Assembly: GCA_037179515.1 (NCBI GenBank)
Contig: JAXCGZ010011695.1
Location: 1-64,000 of the forward strand
From: Halocaridina rubra
Taxonomy: Eukaryota > Arthropoda > Malacostraca > Decapoda > Atyidae
Reading direction: 5' to 3'
Length of the DNA stretch: 64,000 nt
Shown: one piece after another, positions 26,322 through 38,200 of the stretch
How the letters are laid out: the number at the start of each line of letters is the position of its first letter
Position numbering within the stretch: the first letter of the stretch is position 1
The notes under the pieces: model-generated
The model's database searches: none
What the model was told of the DNA's origin: nothing
Seen by the model: the letters and a program-made list of their open reading frames with translations, nothing else
Position numbers and translations under genes: made by a program

Positions 26322-26450
26322 CTGCATATATCCACCCATGGGTGGGCGTCCATAGGGAGCGGCTCCTCCGGGAGGGGCGAAAGTAGGCCCATGGAGTGAG
26401 GACATCTTCCTAGTGATGTAGGCGTCGTCGTACGTAGGCCCTCTCATCAT
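26322..26450 (-). CDS. Candidate first coding exon of an unidentified gene
   Basis: On the minus strand, a double ATG at 26450-26445 opens a 129-nt frame of 43 codons (MMRGPTYDDAYITRKMSSLH, then a Gly/Pro/Ala-rich PPGGAAPYGRPPMGGYMQ). It stops exactly at a near-perfect donor, GTATGTAAGG (26321-26312), in phase 0. The exon is GC-rich in an AT-rich neighbourhood, with a GC-rich upstream block (26530-26830). This is what an N-terminal exon of a gene with long introns looks like. No later exon is recognisable further left in the window, where microsatellites dominate. I do not recognise the protein; the rest would lie beyond base 1 or in exons too small to see. The coding status rests on composition and the donor only. 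Confidence 0.5.
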
Positions 26451-26850
26451 GCTGCTGCTATGGGTGTGAAGACCCTTCTTATTACTGTTTACAGTATTAT
26501 GATCAAACAAATAAAAGTGGTCAAGAGAGTGGACTAACACGCCTCTCGCTCGGACCCGCTCCTAAGCGCCCACTGGCCCTCCAAGACGCCCTAAACCCCG
26601 GCCTTCTTCAGCCAAGAGGTTCTAAAGGGGCCCTCGGCTCTACAGCCAGTCCCAGAAAACTCCCTTAACCCCCCAAAGCCTTCTTCCCTTCCTGTTCCCC
26701 CTTTCCCTCCTCCTCCTCCTGAAGGCAGGGCACGAGCCAGCCTATTTTAAGACCTCGATGCCCAGGTCACGTCATTTCCTCCCTCCAAACCCCTGAAATA
26801 GCAGTAAGATGGCACTCTTCCCCGAAATGTGAACCTGTGCCAAAAGCGCC
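26451..26850 (-). promoter_or_regulatory. Putative promoter and 5' leader of the unidentified minus-strand gene
   Basis: A GC- and C-rich island in AT-rich DNA, directly upstream of the 43-codon candidate first exon. It contains TCACGTCA (about 26767-26774), a CRE/ATF-like octamer, and pyrimidine-rich tracts. No clear TATA box was found at a definite start site, so the role is inferred from position and composition. Confidence 0.35.
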
Positions 26851-27394
26851 TTTCCCTCACCCAATCAGAACGCAAGATTTACTGTGTATTAATTAAAGAC
26901 TTGTACATGGAAGAAAGAAAGTCCTTGCTAATGTACTTTTAAATGGCACTCCTTGCCTGCTTCTCTTAGAAATTCATCTTTGTACCTAGCACTGCCTTGC
27001 TCCGCCAATGAATATTTAGCTTTTCGTGGCAGTCTTTTAAACACTGGGCCTTCCAGGCATATGAGACCTTCAGATATTTTGTTCTCATGGAGACTTTACA
27101 GCTACAGCTAAGAGCGATTTTACTTCTGCCTCCGCACAGTCAATGACAAGTACATATTGTTAAAAGTGCCTTGTACTGTACAATCTTGTAGTTAATCTGT
27201 TCTGAGCAGTAGACCGTCTCTTCCAATCTTATATTACAAATTACAGGTTTGCAGCCGAGAAAAATAGTTCGAACATAAGCGTGATTGACATGCATACATA
27301 CATCTATACATACATACATACAGTTAGGTAATTACATACATACCCACATATATATATTATAATTATGCAAAATAATCTCTTATCTATATTCATG
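26851..27394. other. Intergenic DNA
   Basis: Several TGGCAC words (26813, 26944) and a short CATA run (27290-27325). No gene recognised. Confidence 0.5.
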
Positions 27395-27535
27395 GGCCAT
27401 TAGGGGAGTGGCTGAATCAAGGCAAAATATTATGACTCTTTGGGAATAGAGATACAGAGGAGGGGATTCTCAGTCCCCTCACTCTACCCCATTTAGTCGA
27501 CTCTTACGACACAGAGGGAACACGGAGGAATATTA
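27395..27535 (+). repeat. Interspersed repeat, family C
   Basis: GGAGTGGCTGAATCAAGGCA, CTCTACCCCATTTAGTCGAC, TCTTACGACACAGAGGGAA. Shared with 29988-30135, 36475-36530, 56088-56135 and 11566-11645. Confidence 0.7.
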
Positions 27536-27643
27536 TATACTACTTTGCATTATTTTTATTTTCAGCATATATAAATGTATTTACCAAATTGTATGTAGTA
27601 GGCGTGTATACTCGTATCTCTTCTTATCCTAACTGTTTATATA

Positions 27644-27645
<2 letters not shown>

Positions 27646-27724
<79 letters not shown>
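27646..27724. repeat. (TA)n microsatellite
   Basis: About 75 bp of TA. It is the last long microsatellite before the UBR4 gene; none follows to base 64000. Confidence 0.97.
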
Positions 27725-27729
<5 letters not shown>

Positions 27730-28375
27730 TGCGAAATATCATTAAAAAAGACAAAAAAAAAAAAACATGGATGCCGGAAGAGAGGGGTTTGAAATGCTGT
27801 GAAACCGTATTTCTATTTTTAACCCAGTATCCGGAAACTATAAAGTCGATTTGCCTATTTTTATTTATATAGATATTTCTTACCTATTTTAGCCTTGAAA
27901 TCAGAAAGAATTTATTTACTTTGTCTCTTCTACGATGTAATTGTATATGTATTTTGATGGGATATTTAGGATCAATCCCAGAGTACGCACCTACGTTTAA
28001 CTTCAACTCCAAATGACGCACTTAGCAAAGCATTACATAACTAAGACATATTCGGTTAGGTTAGTTTAGATTGTCAAACATATACCGGTACGTCAAACTC
28101 ACTTTAAGCACCTGCCTTTTTGCTCATTCTTATATCAAGTACCTCAAAATAGCAGGTTCATCTTCTGGAATTGATGCCATATCACCTAATGCATTACATA
28201 TAGATTTATTATATTTATTTGTTTTATTTTTTTAATTGGTCTATGGGTAATGCAGCTGTTTTTTTTTTTCCATTTGCTTAGTAGGCTTATGTGCTCTGTT
28301 TCATTTCTGTGGAAATTTATTGACAATACTGTATTTAGAATTTTTAAGATATTAAGAGAGTAACTGCGTGTGGGA

Positions 28376-28535
28376 GGTTGCGGCAGCTCAGTGGTAGAGT
28401 GCATGAGTTGGGAAGCAACTTACGTGGGTTCGATCCAACCGTGGGGCGTTAGGAAGGGTATCCAGCCTCAATCCTCCAGCTCTAAGAGATGTGTCCACCC
28501 CCATTCGATTGGAGACTAATTGTGACACAAAGTAG
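28376..28535 (+). mobile_element. SINE family A copy with intact A and B boxes
   Basis: A box GGCAGCTCAGTGG (28382-28394) and B box GGTTCGATCCA (28427-28437), about 33 bp apart as in tRNA genes. Then GTTAGGAAGGGTATCCAGCC and TGTGTCCACCCCCATTCGA. Confidence 0.85.
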
Positions 28536-29059
28536 TGCATCGTAAGAGTAATTATATTTTTTATAAAATGTTGGTGTTAAAATTGACTAGGAGATGGGGA
28601 ACTACGAACGTTGCACCTTTAGTTTTCGCATATTGGCTGAAATAAAAAAAGGTGATATGATATTACTCAGTCAATTAGAGGCACAGAATTAGCTTATGAT
28701 CAGTATATAATATCCTCTTTTGCACCTGGTACACTGTATAACTATACTGTACAATACTAGATTAGTACAGTGGGTACATTTTACATACATAATAGTAGAA
28801 AGAGTGTCTTTTGAATATATTTGTCATGATGCAGCGATCCTTCAATAAGACAATCCCATCTTCAGATCTTTTCATCACTGAGATATGTAAAGAAGTGTCC
28901 TCTTTAGTTAATGATGATTAATAAAAGATTTACAGCTTAAGAATCATCTAGACTCAAGTCTCAGCATATTAAATCACTTCTTACTTTTATCTGTTTTAAA
29001 TAACTAGATTATCTTGAATGGCCATCTCAATTCAAGAAAGAGTACAGTATTAGCATTTG

Positions 29060-29208
29060 GCGGGGACCGTGGTGATGCAGTGGTTTGAGCACTCGACTCG
29101 CCAAGTGAGAGACTCGAATTTGAGCCCACCGTGGGATGTTACGAAGAGCTTCTAGCCTTAATTCCCTAGTGACATGTGTCCACTCCCATTTAAATTGGAA
29201 ATAACAAG
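29060..29208 (+). mobile_element. SINE family A copy
   Basis: GTGGTGATGCAGTGGTTTGA A-box region, GAATTTGAGCCCACCGTGGG B-box region, then the TTACGAAGAGCTTCTAGCC core and GTGTCCACTCCCATTTAAA. Confidence 0.8.
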
Positions 29209-29264
29209 TATTGATATTTGGTATTCAAAATTTAATGTTGTTTCTAATTTTCCTTTCTTTCCAG

Positions 29265-29327
29265 GATATAGTGGTGCGATACCCATGGGAGAGCTTTTAT
29301 CACAACTACCAACAGAAACTTATCAAG
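29265..29327 (+). CDS. Candidate isolated 63-nt exon, plus strand
   Basis: A long pyrimidine tract ending TTTCTTTCCAG precedes 29265, and AAG|GTGAAAA follows 29327. The 63 nt are open in phase 0 (DIVVRYPWESFYHNYQQKLI plus K) and also in one other phase. The length is a multiple of three, as for a cassette exon. No partner exon was found on the plus strand, and the peptide is not recognised. It could be a chance splice-site pair in AT-rich DNA. Confidence 0.3.
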
Positions 29328-29987
29328 GTGAAAATTTATGCATTCTTTTGTAACTCAAAGTACTGGTTATACACTAATTAGATAACTTTAAATCACATTG
29401 TAAATATTGTCTTACCATTTTGAATTGAACAAGAATAACTGTGTTGTTTACTACATACGATATACAGTAAGTACCTATGTGTGTATTATGATGTATACTC
29501 GAGTGTAATGATGTCTGCTTAGAAAGCAATCTGTACTTGGGGTGGGTAACTCATGCATGCATAGATTAAAGGTTGTGGGTTATAAAACGGATCCTTTAGG
29601 GACTCCATCTGTAGTGTGGATTTTCCATATGGTATTATCTCTTTTGGTGGTAGCAAGATTGTATTATGCATCCTTATTTCTTGCATGTCGCAGGAGGTCA
29701 CTCTAAGGGATAGGGAGCTGGCATTCTGTATTTTTTTTCCAGAAAAATATCTGATTGAAATGCAAGGTTGGGTAGAGGATGTTGATACTCTAGACCATCT
29801 ATATTTTTTGTTACAATTGTAGACTTTTCTAGCATCAGTAGGATATGGCATATGTGCCCAAAAATATATTACATGCCCTAAAAGTTCTTAAGTTTAATCC
29901 TTTAAATTCATACTGGATTGGACATAAATATATGCTGTGAGAGAGTAGGAAGGTAATGTAATTTATACAGCATACTCTATCTGTTTA

Positions 29988-30135
29988 CAAGAGCCATAAT
30001 TCCCCCTACAAGGGTGGTGGCTGAGTCAGAGCAAAAACTCAACTCTTTATGGAAGGAAAATACAAAGTCCCTCGCTCTACCCCATTTACTCTATTTTTTT
30101 CAACATGTAGGGGAATGCAGAGGAGGTATACTGTA
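29988..30135 (+). repeat. Interspersed repeat, family C
   Basis: GAGCCATAATTCCCCCTACA, GGTGGCTGAGTCAGAGCA, CTCGCTCTACCCCATTTACT, then GTAGGGGAATGCAGAGGAGG. Confidence 0.7.
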
Positions 30136-30417
30136 TACAGTGGTCGATGTTGGTTTCACAGTTGCAGTACAGTATGACATTCGTAACACGTAGTTCAGTT
30201 ATCCAGAAATGGTGACAAGATACCTTGTATTTATCCTAAGTACTGTACTCGGTAATGACAGGTATCAAAATAGTAAATACTGTACATACACTTAATTGGA
30301 GAATATTATATCAAAGATATCCTTCCTGGAAGTAATGTTGATATTGTAAATGTGCTGTATAAATTTTATTTTGTATGGAGTTGTTTTAATTTTTAGAAGT
30401 TGAAGTTGTTGTTTGAT

Positions 30418-30500
30418 GTTTTATTCCTCTATGAATCCCCATTTGAAAGGGGATGGACACAGGCTGAAACTGGGGAATGAAGTCTGGCATTATTTTTAAG
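30418..30500 (-). mobile_element. SINE family A, truncated copy
   Basis: ATCCCCATTTGAAAGGGGAT, GGACACAGGCTGAAACTGGGG, TGAAGTCTGGCAT; the tRNA-like head is missing. Confidence 0.7.
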
Positions 30501-30720
30501 TAGCGTCCATATATTTGAACAGCAAGAGCCTTCAAACTCTGATGGAAAGTTAATTTTTTTCAAGAAAGATTTTATGACCAACTCCAGTTTTCCCTAACTT
30601 AGCTTGAGATTGGCCTAGCAAGATCTCATATGAACACAAGTGCATAATTCTAAACGAATATCTTATAGTAATTATAACACGGTCGTAATTTGAATAATGT
30701 ACATGTTTGTTGTTTTGTGT

Positions 30721-30869
30721 GTCACTATTAACCCTCATTATAGGGGACACAGGTTGTAGCTGGGATATTAAGGCTGGACGCCCATTCCAAACACCCTGTG
30801 GTGGGCTTGATTGCGGGTGTATACGGTCTTGATTCAAGTACTCAAATTATTACACTGCCACGATCTCCA
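30721..30869 (-). mobile_element. SINE family A copy
   Basis: GTCACTATTAACCC, GGGGACACAGGTTGTAGCTG, CCTGTGGTGGGCTTGATTGC, then the head in reverse. Confidence 0.8.
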
Positions 30870-31479
30870 ATTTACTCAGTATCATTTTATTCAATTCTAA
30901 GGCACATATTCATCTCTGATCCATCAATCCAAATGAGAGGACGTAATTCCTCTCATTTTGAAGGTTTTTATTTGGCTCTCTCTATGGTGTTTAAACTGTA
31001 ATGGCAGTCGTTCCATGAATACAGTAATTCCTAAATGATTAATAGATTGTCTTATGCATGACTACTTTGTGAAATTGTCTTTTATGATGCGTCCTTCATT
31101 CATTTATTTTGATAGCTTTCATTTCAGTCTTAGTCCTTGTATCTCTTGCATATTAATTTTTAAACTGTTCATTGATATCTTAATTTTGTCACTATGTATT
31201 AACCATTCTGTTTCAAAGGGAACACGAAGTGTATTCAGCTTCTGCGTAGCAATGTATGGTTTTTGTCTCACAAGCATTAGGACACAGTTGTATGTCTGGC
31301 TGTCTTACAAGGAACCACGAGGAGTGCTGGAGGTATATTAGCTTCTGGTGATTGAGTGATTTGACTTGTAAATGTCATACAACTTCTCGTATAACTCCAC
31401 AAGTGAACATTGCATTATAATATGGCCTCAAACATATTAGCTGTCTTAAATTACATGTCGTGAGTAAAAGAAATAATTA

Positions 31480-32201
31480 GTTGTGCAATGCTTTATTCCA
31501 ATCAAAGCGGAAGTAATAATAACCAACACAGAGCAATGACAAAATGATCTTTTTAATGCATATGGGCAGTATTTTAATAGCATATTTCCAAGAACAGGCC
31601 AAAAAGAGAAAAAGTTAAAATGTTAAGATACATCTACTTTGGAGCACATTATACTGTATATGTGTCACTGATAGATGGTACAAGTATATGTTCTTTGCTT
31701 CTTAAATATTGTATCAGCGACACTATTGATTGATACTAAGAATTAATCAACACTGATATTGTCTAAGTATGTATTCTTGCACTAGTTATCAAAGTAAGAA
31801 TACCAATATTTAGTGTAATATAGTCCTATAGAGACAAACCTGCATGAATCCATTAATAAGCTAATTCAAGAGAAATTTTTTTTTACTTCTGCAGACTAGA
31901 AAAAAAACACAATAGCTCTTTCAAAATACCTATTAGTATAAGGTTAGGATACAAACAACTAAAAAACACTAATTATAATTCTAGTCATTTGAAAACTTAG
32001 TAAATTGTAAAATTCTCCACGTACAATTTGTGGGTAGTGAAGGGTTCTAATATGTTATTTCCTACAAGACTAGTAAATAAAATAACCAAAAATATTCATC
32101 ATTGTACGCAAAATGTACTGCAACCTATTTTTCTAGCAATCATTCCTGTAGAAGCTGAATAATGCCACCTATGAAGAAAATTAGGTTTTCAGTGTAAGCA
32201 A
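31480..32201 (-). other. UBR4: Probable UBR4 3' untranslated region
   Basis: AT-rich sequence without coding potential after the UBR4 stop. A canonical AATAAA (TTTATT at 31492-31497 on the plus strand) lies about 705 bp downstream of the stop and is the best polyadenylation signal I found. The exact end is inferred. Confidence 0.5.
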
Positions 32202-32266
32202 TTAAGGCAGACTCTGTAACAATTCTGTCAAGAAGTCATCGGGGCTCTCAATCTCTGACAGCAGAC
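32202..32266 (-). CDS. UBR4: UBR4 exon w38, C terminus and stop
   Basis: Residues 3943-3963 ([20 protein letters not shown]) followed by TAA. The family C terminus is LLSEI-(D/S)P--FL--LL-S-P, so this is the true protein end. Acceptor CAG at 32267-32269. Confidence 0.96.
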
Positions 32267-35200
32267 CTGGAAATACAAAATAATGTTAAAAGTATGTTAG
32301 CCATGCTGCCTCCCCCATTTTTATTTAATTATGGGCACAACTTCATATGAACCTTCAAGATCCTCACAGTTTCCCCGAATTGTCCAAAGCTAAATTACAA
32401 AAGATGGAATAGCCATCACATTATTCAATTATTATTCTTAATTGCCTTCCAAAACTTGCAGGACATATCTAGGCAGCATTCTTATTTCTCTTAACTTCAG
32501 CATTGCGATGGAATTTTAAGATATTTTAGCACAGGTGATAACAGTTACATGATAAGTTGTTTACCGTTTTAGGCGTTATGTTACAATCAGTCCCCATTCA
32601 TATGGGGTTGGACTCACACAGGTTGGAGATGGGGTATTAAGCCTGAATGCCCTTTCCAACTCGAACCTCACTGGTCGCTTTTGGACTCCTGCAATTTACT
32701 ACAAAACCACAGCAACCTCCAATTACGCAACTCTCGCATTACCAAATTAGTGACATCAACTTACCTACAACATCACAGAATTCCATGAAGGAAGATATTG
32801 GGAGGAGTTCCTCTTGATAATGAGCCAATAGTTTTGAAGAAGCATCCACAAGTGCCTGATCATTATGTCTTATGAATTCTGCCACTGTAGAACTCCATTC
32901 ACCTTCTAAGCTGGTTTTCTGTTTAAGGATAAATAGCATAACACAGTCTCTTGGTACAATATATACACACTTGATATTCATCACAAAAACTGAGTGTTCA
33001 TAAGCATGAAATTTGACACAGAGCCAGCCATCATATATATTTTTCTACAAATTTCATCAAAGCACAATTCTTTGCTTGTATTAAGATATATGTACTACTT
33101 CAGCATAATTAAAAAGAAGATCCCAAAGATAAAAGCTTGCAATTTTTACTGATAAAATTAACAAAAATACAATGAGCTAAAGGATATAGAAAGCTTGACA
33201 CAGCATTGTACATTAAGATCTTCTGTATCAACTGGAAGTAATATACTGTACAGTAATATTGAAAGCAAACGATATACTTAGAGATAGTCTGTAACTTTAC
33301 ATAAGTGCTGGTCAGAGAATTTAAACTACTAATAGTGACTGATACGGGTAACTGTAAAGATGTGAGGGCAACAGACCACAAAGTAAGGAGATATATGTGA
33401 GGGATAGAAATCTGGGTATAAGGCAGGGAACAGAGTATGTACAGGTATTATGCTTGGAGAGCGAGTGCTGAGGAAACACTTTCCAATGTATCCAGTCTCT
33501 GAAGCTGGAGGGGGGGGGGGGAGAAGTCAATGATAGAAAAAAAAGCAATGCTACAAGTACAAATATGAAATATTTCAAGTTACACACGGCTATTAAGCAA
33601 ATAAAAACTCTGATTGTGTGCTTATTATGAAGTATAATTATGGTACTACTCCTCCATTGTGAATTACCAAGCAGGAAGGGGAGAGGTACTCCAAAGAGAT
33701 TTATGGATATGGTAAGGGAGGACATGAGGGTTTGTGGTGTGACAAAGGAGGACACATGACAAGAGCGATATGGAGATGATTGATTTGCTGTGGTGACCCC
33801 TAATGGGAGAAGCCAAAAGAAGATAAAGCATACAGAAAAAACTAAATCATACCTTGAAGAACATTGCGTAGATTCCATCAACAAGGGCCCAAAAGATGGC
33901 AGCGTGTTTATACACAGCCCAATCTTTAGTTAGCTTGTCAGTTATCCTGTTACCAGGGGGAGGATGAGGCGCAACTGTTCGGGCGTGAGCCACCACTAAA
34001 AGACGCTGGAGATACGCCACTTTCATGGAAGCCCATTTGGCAGGCGAATAAGCAGCGAGCCCCAAAACACCCATGTAGAAAGCACCTTCAGCTTCATATG
34101 CTGCTTCAACCCATCGTTCCCTTCCAGCTTCTAAGAAAGTTGATAGCTTCTTTTCCTCCCTACTACCAGCTCGGGTTCTGTCAAAGAGCCATTTACTATA
34201 TACTTTACCTGCAGTATCATGAGTTTAACATACTAGTTACTTAAATTTCAAAAAATGTCTAAAGGAATACAGTGGAACCCATCAGAAAAATGGATGAAAT
34301 GGCTTTGTCAAGTACTGCAGATATATCCTCAGTTTATTATTTTCTCTCTTTAAAAAAAAAATGCAAAATTCATCAGAGTAGCCCTATTTATAGCAAGAAA
34401 ATTATAGATGCCATGTTTCATAATATCCTACTTAACATCAACTTTTTTATCACTGGTCTTGCACCAAGAAAATATTTGTATAAGAATCTTTCATATTATT
34501 GTGCTAGTATTTTAAAATGAAACCGTGACTAATTTGTGCATATGACACTCTCTCTTGCATATGAAACAGTGACTTAATTGCACCAAAACACACTCTCTTG
34601 TCATGAAAAACAGATACCATTACAACTATACGTACGTCAACTAATACTTGCGTATTTATGATATAAAGAGCCATGTGTAGAATGTACGGGACTTTTAAAA
34701 TAAAACAGTGACTAAATTATGCACCGAGACACTTTATCTCTCTCTTGTAAATAAAACAATGACTAAATTGCACTGAAGCACACTCTCTTGTAACAAAAAA
34801 AGAGGTACCATTACAAATACACATTTCAACTATTACTTACGTATTTATGACATAAAGAGCCATGTGTAGTATATATGGGACTAGATTCATGTTGGATTGT
34901 CTTCCACCACCACCAGTGTCATCACTGAACGATTTTTCGTTTGCAAATCTCAGAAGTAAAAGTTTAAGATCATGTAGGGTGGATGAATAACTGATGTCCC
35001 TGAAAGAACGAAAACAGATTGTATTGAACATAGTCTAACATCAATATACAAGGATGTTTGCCTATAAATAAAAAACTTGCAAAGGCTATTAAATTTTTAA
35101 GTCTGTTTTCAACATAATCATGTACAACATAGCGAACTGAAGAGACATGAGATTCACCTGTCACGACTGATAGTCAATACCAAAGGTTTAAAAGGCTTCT

Positions 35201-38200
35201 CGGTCTAAAGGGATTTCTCACATGATACTCAAAGCCTTTCATATAAATATTTTCTACATGGATATTGAAACATGAAAACAGGAAAGTTACTGATTATCCC
35301 CCAGCCTGCTTTATCTAGAAGGTAGTAAATAAGCAGCAGCCTGACATTATTATTTAAAAAGTTTTTGATAATGTAACTGCTGGATAAACAGCTCACTTGA
35401 AATCTACATTTTTGTTGTCCCCTCAATTGCGGATCAAGTGAAGTACATATGATGTGGTACAACAAAGCTGCTGGCAATGCACACTGTAAACAAACCTGTG
35501 TGTGGTACACTCTTGAAGATAAGTGTTGTGTCTAGCCAGGCAAGAAGCAAATGCTGATTCGGGTACTTGAGGTCCCCAGAGAGGCAACAGACCATTGGCT
35601 CTTGTATTTGCATTGTGAAGTGCTGCACATTCCCACTCCTCCCGAGGCCTTGATAATCTGGAGGAAGAAGTTCATTTTAAGTAATACTACACTCTCTTTC
35701 ATACATTAATTATAATATGAAGAGGAGTAACTCATCCACTATTTGTGAAACTTTAGAATTATCCATAAATAAATATCCTAACATCTAATATACTTTTATA
35801 ACCAATGCAAGATTACAATACTAAAGTTCAAAAGTTCTGGATTGAAGTTACAAATTGAATAATGCCATTCTAAAACAATACTATATCTCACATAAACTGT
35901 AACTAATACAACAATCAAGGTTTACCTCACAGCAGCAAGATGGCAATCGACATGAACAACGTTGAAATGTGAGACAGTGCAGTATCCCAGAGTCTTGTGA
36001 GGTTTGTTTTCAAATTCATCAACAACACAACGCTTACTAAAGGTATACACAGCTAAAACTTTTTGGGGTTGACACCTATAACCTTCCAGGCATATTGCAC
36101 ATACCTGTGTAAAATAAAATACCCTTACTATCATCGATAATTAATGGAGCTCTTTATTCCACTACAAAAAATTTGCAAATGAAGATAAGTAATAGTAATT
36201 TCAAGTCAAATATGAAGAGCCTCAAAAAACATTAATTAAATATTATCTTACCAACATGCAAAGGCCACAATTTTCTTTGTAAGAAGGAGGGCCGAGTCAG
36301 AGCACACACCCAGTCATTGTCCTCTTTGAACTGTTCCACTCAATGCTAACACATTCATCTTTCCTCTCATTAACATGCTACCAAACTCAACCATTAACTA
36401 TCGCTCTTTCCACAATAAGAACTCAAAAACTCAATTACCAAGGTTCTGGGTAGAGTTTTCCAACAAGAACTCCCATACATTAGGGGGAGAGTCTCTGTCT
36501 CATTGGGATGGGAACACAGGGGCAATATTCTTGTCCTTCAGTTTACAATAAAATGCAGAGTATGAGAAAAAGGAAGGCAGAGTATGCTCAACTTCTCAAT
36601 TGGACAGAAACCACCCACAGTACAATAATAAGTTTCACGTATCTACACAGTATCAGATAAGACTCCACAATCACACAAACCAACATTAATCTGTAATATT
36701 TAACAGCCTTCATTCTCACATCCACAGTAGCTACTATCACAGTTGTTTAACCTGTAAAAGTTCAAAGCCATCAGTCTCATATCTAAAGTATTTACAACCA
36801 CACCTGGAGTATAAATAACATTCAAAATCCTCAAACTTAAAAATTCTTCCATGGAAAACAAAGGAGAAAGTTTAACTAACCAAACCAGACTCTTCAGCAA
36901 TTTCTCCCATCTGAGACAAAAGGGTAGACTGAGAGGTAATTTGTTCTTTGTCATTAGCTCTTAGACCAAGCCTGTTCAGTTCCTTCTTGCGAGTTTCCAT
37001 CGCTAAGCGCTTCTTTTCTTGCCTGGTCAAGCGACGCACATCCTGAATCTGTGAAAAGAAAGGTGTACTTGATATCTTCCAGCCATCTCTGGTTTAAAAA
37101 AGTTAAATTCATAGCCAATTATAAAGAAATGCCGTGCTGTATATAGATATAATATACATTTGCCATTAATACATATGTAAGACTTTACAGCATCATATAA
37201 TTTGGAAATGGCCTATACTCGATTCATTCTATTCACCTTAATATATATTAATAGAATTTATTTTTTATGTAGAATTTCCTTTTCAATGAAAATGTATAAC
37301 TTGCTAAGAGATCTGGACTATTTAGTTTACTGATAACTTATAGATACGAGAGAAAAATATGAGCACTGTACTTTGTTTACTGAAAATTGATAGATGAGAA
37401 AAATTTGAACAAAAATAAAATATGTAAATATGAGACATGATAAACATCAACCCCACATAAAAGTGGGAAAAGAATATAGACGAAGAAGAAATAGGAAACA
37501 TGATAGAAAGTACTACAAAACTCTTTACCTGTGATGCTATATTAGGATCATCTCTCAAGGCCTCTAGGAGATTTTCAGCAACAGATCCCACACATCAACC
37601 CCACATAAAAGTGGGAAAAGATGTAGACGAAGAAGAAATAGGAAACATGATAGAAAGTACTACAGAACTCTTTACCTGTGATGCTATATTAGGATCATCT
37701 CTCAAGGCCTCTAGGAGATTTTCAGCAACAGATCCCACATGTTCATCAGAAGAGATTTGCTCCAGGCGATGAATGGCAGGAATACAAGTAGAACCGAAGG
37801 CCTGTTGTGTTCCCTTGTGTTTTGTTGCTAAGCCAGTCAACAGTCTCAGAATGTACTTGAGTGATGGACGACTTAAAAAGTCTTTCCATTCGTCGTTACA
37901 AACCACAACTAATTTCTTGCTGACAGGCATGTGTGTCTCAATGTATGTTAACGCATCCTTGACAATGTTCGCTCGTACAATCATGTCCTTCAGCTGGTTG
38001 CCATTTTCATTGCGTTCTATACCATCGCAAAAGACGCAGAATGACTCCATCTTGGCTGCATCCTCTGGAGAATGCTCGGCATCAAATTTCTCAAAGTCCA
38101 GAACAGGGCGGAAATGCCCAATCAACAATTCCATTTTTTCTTTGTGACAGAACACGAGGAATGGTAAAACACGTAGCAGGCGCTGGCGTACCTGAGCATT

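Noticed and set aside
28376..28450. tRNA gene
   Set aside because: A and B boxes are good but no full cloverleaf or acceptor stem forms, and it continues into the SINE core.
33321..33884. 187-codon minus-strand frame beside exon w36
   Set aside because: Antisense of a LINE remnant; it overlaps the intron and shows no conserved protein features.
37322..37591. Possible extra UBR4 exon ([20 protein letters not shown] repeated)
   Set aside because: It is the intronic half of a tandem duplication. No acceptor precedes it, and inclusion by read-through meets a stop.
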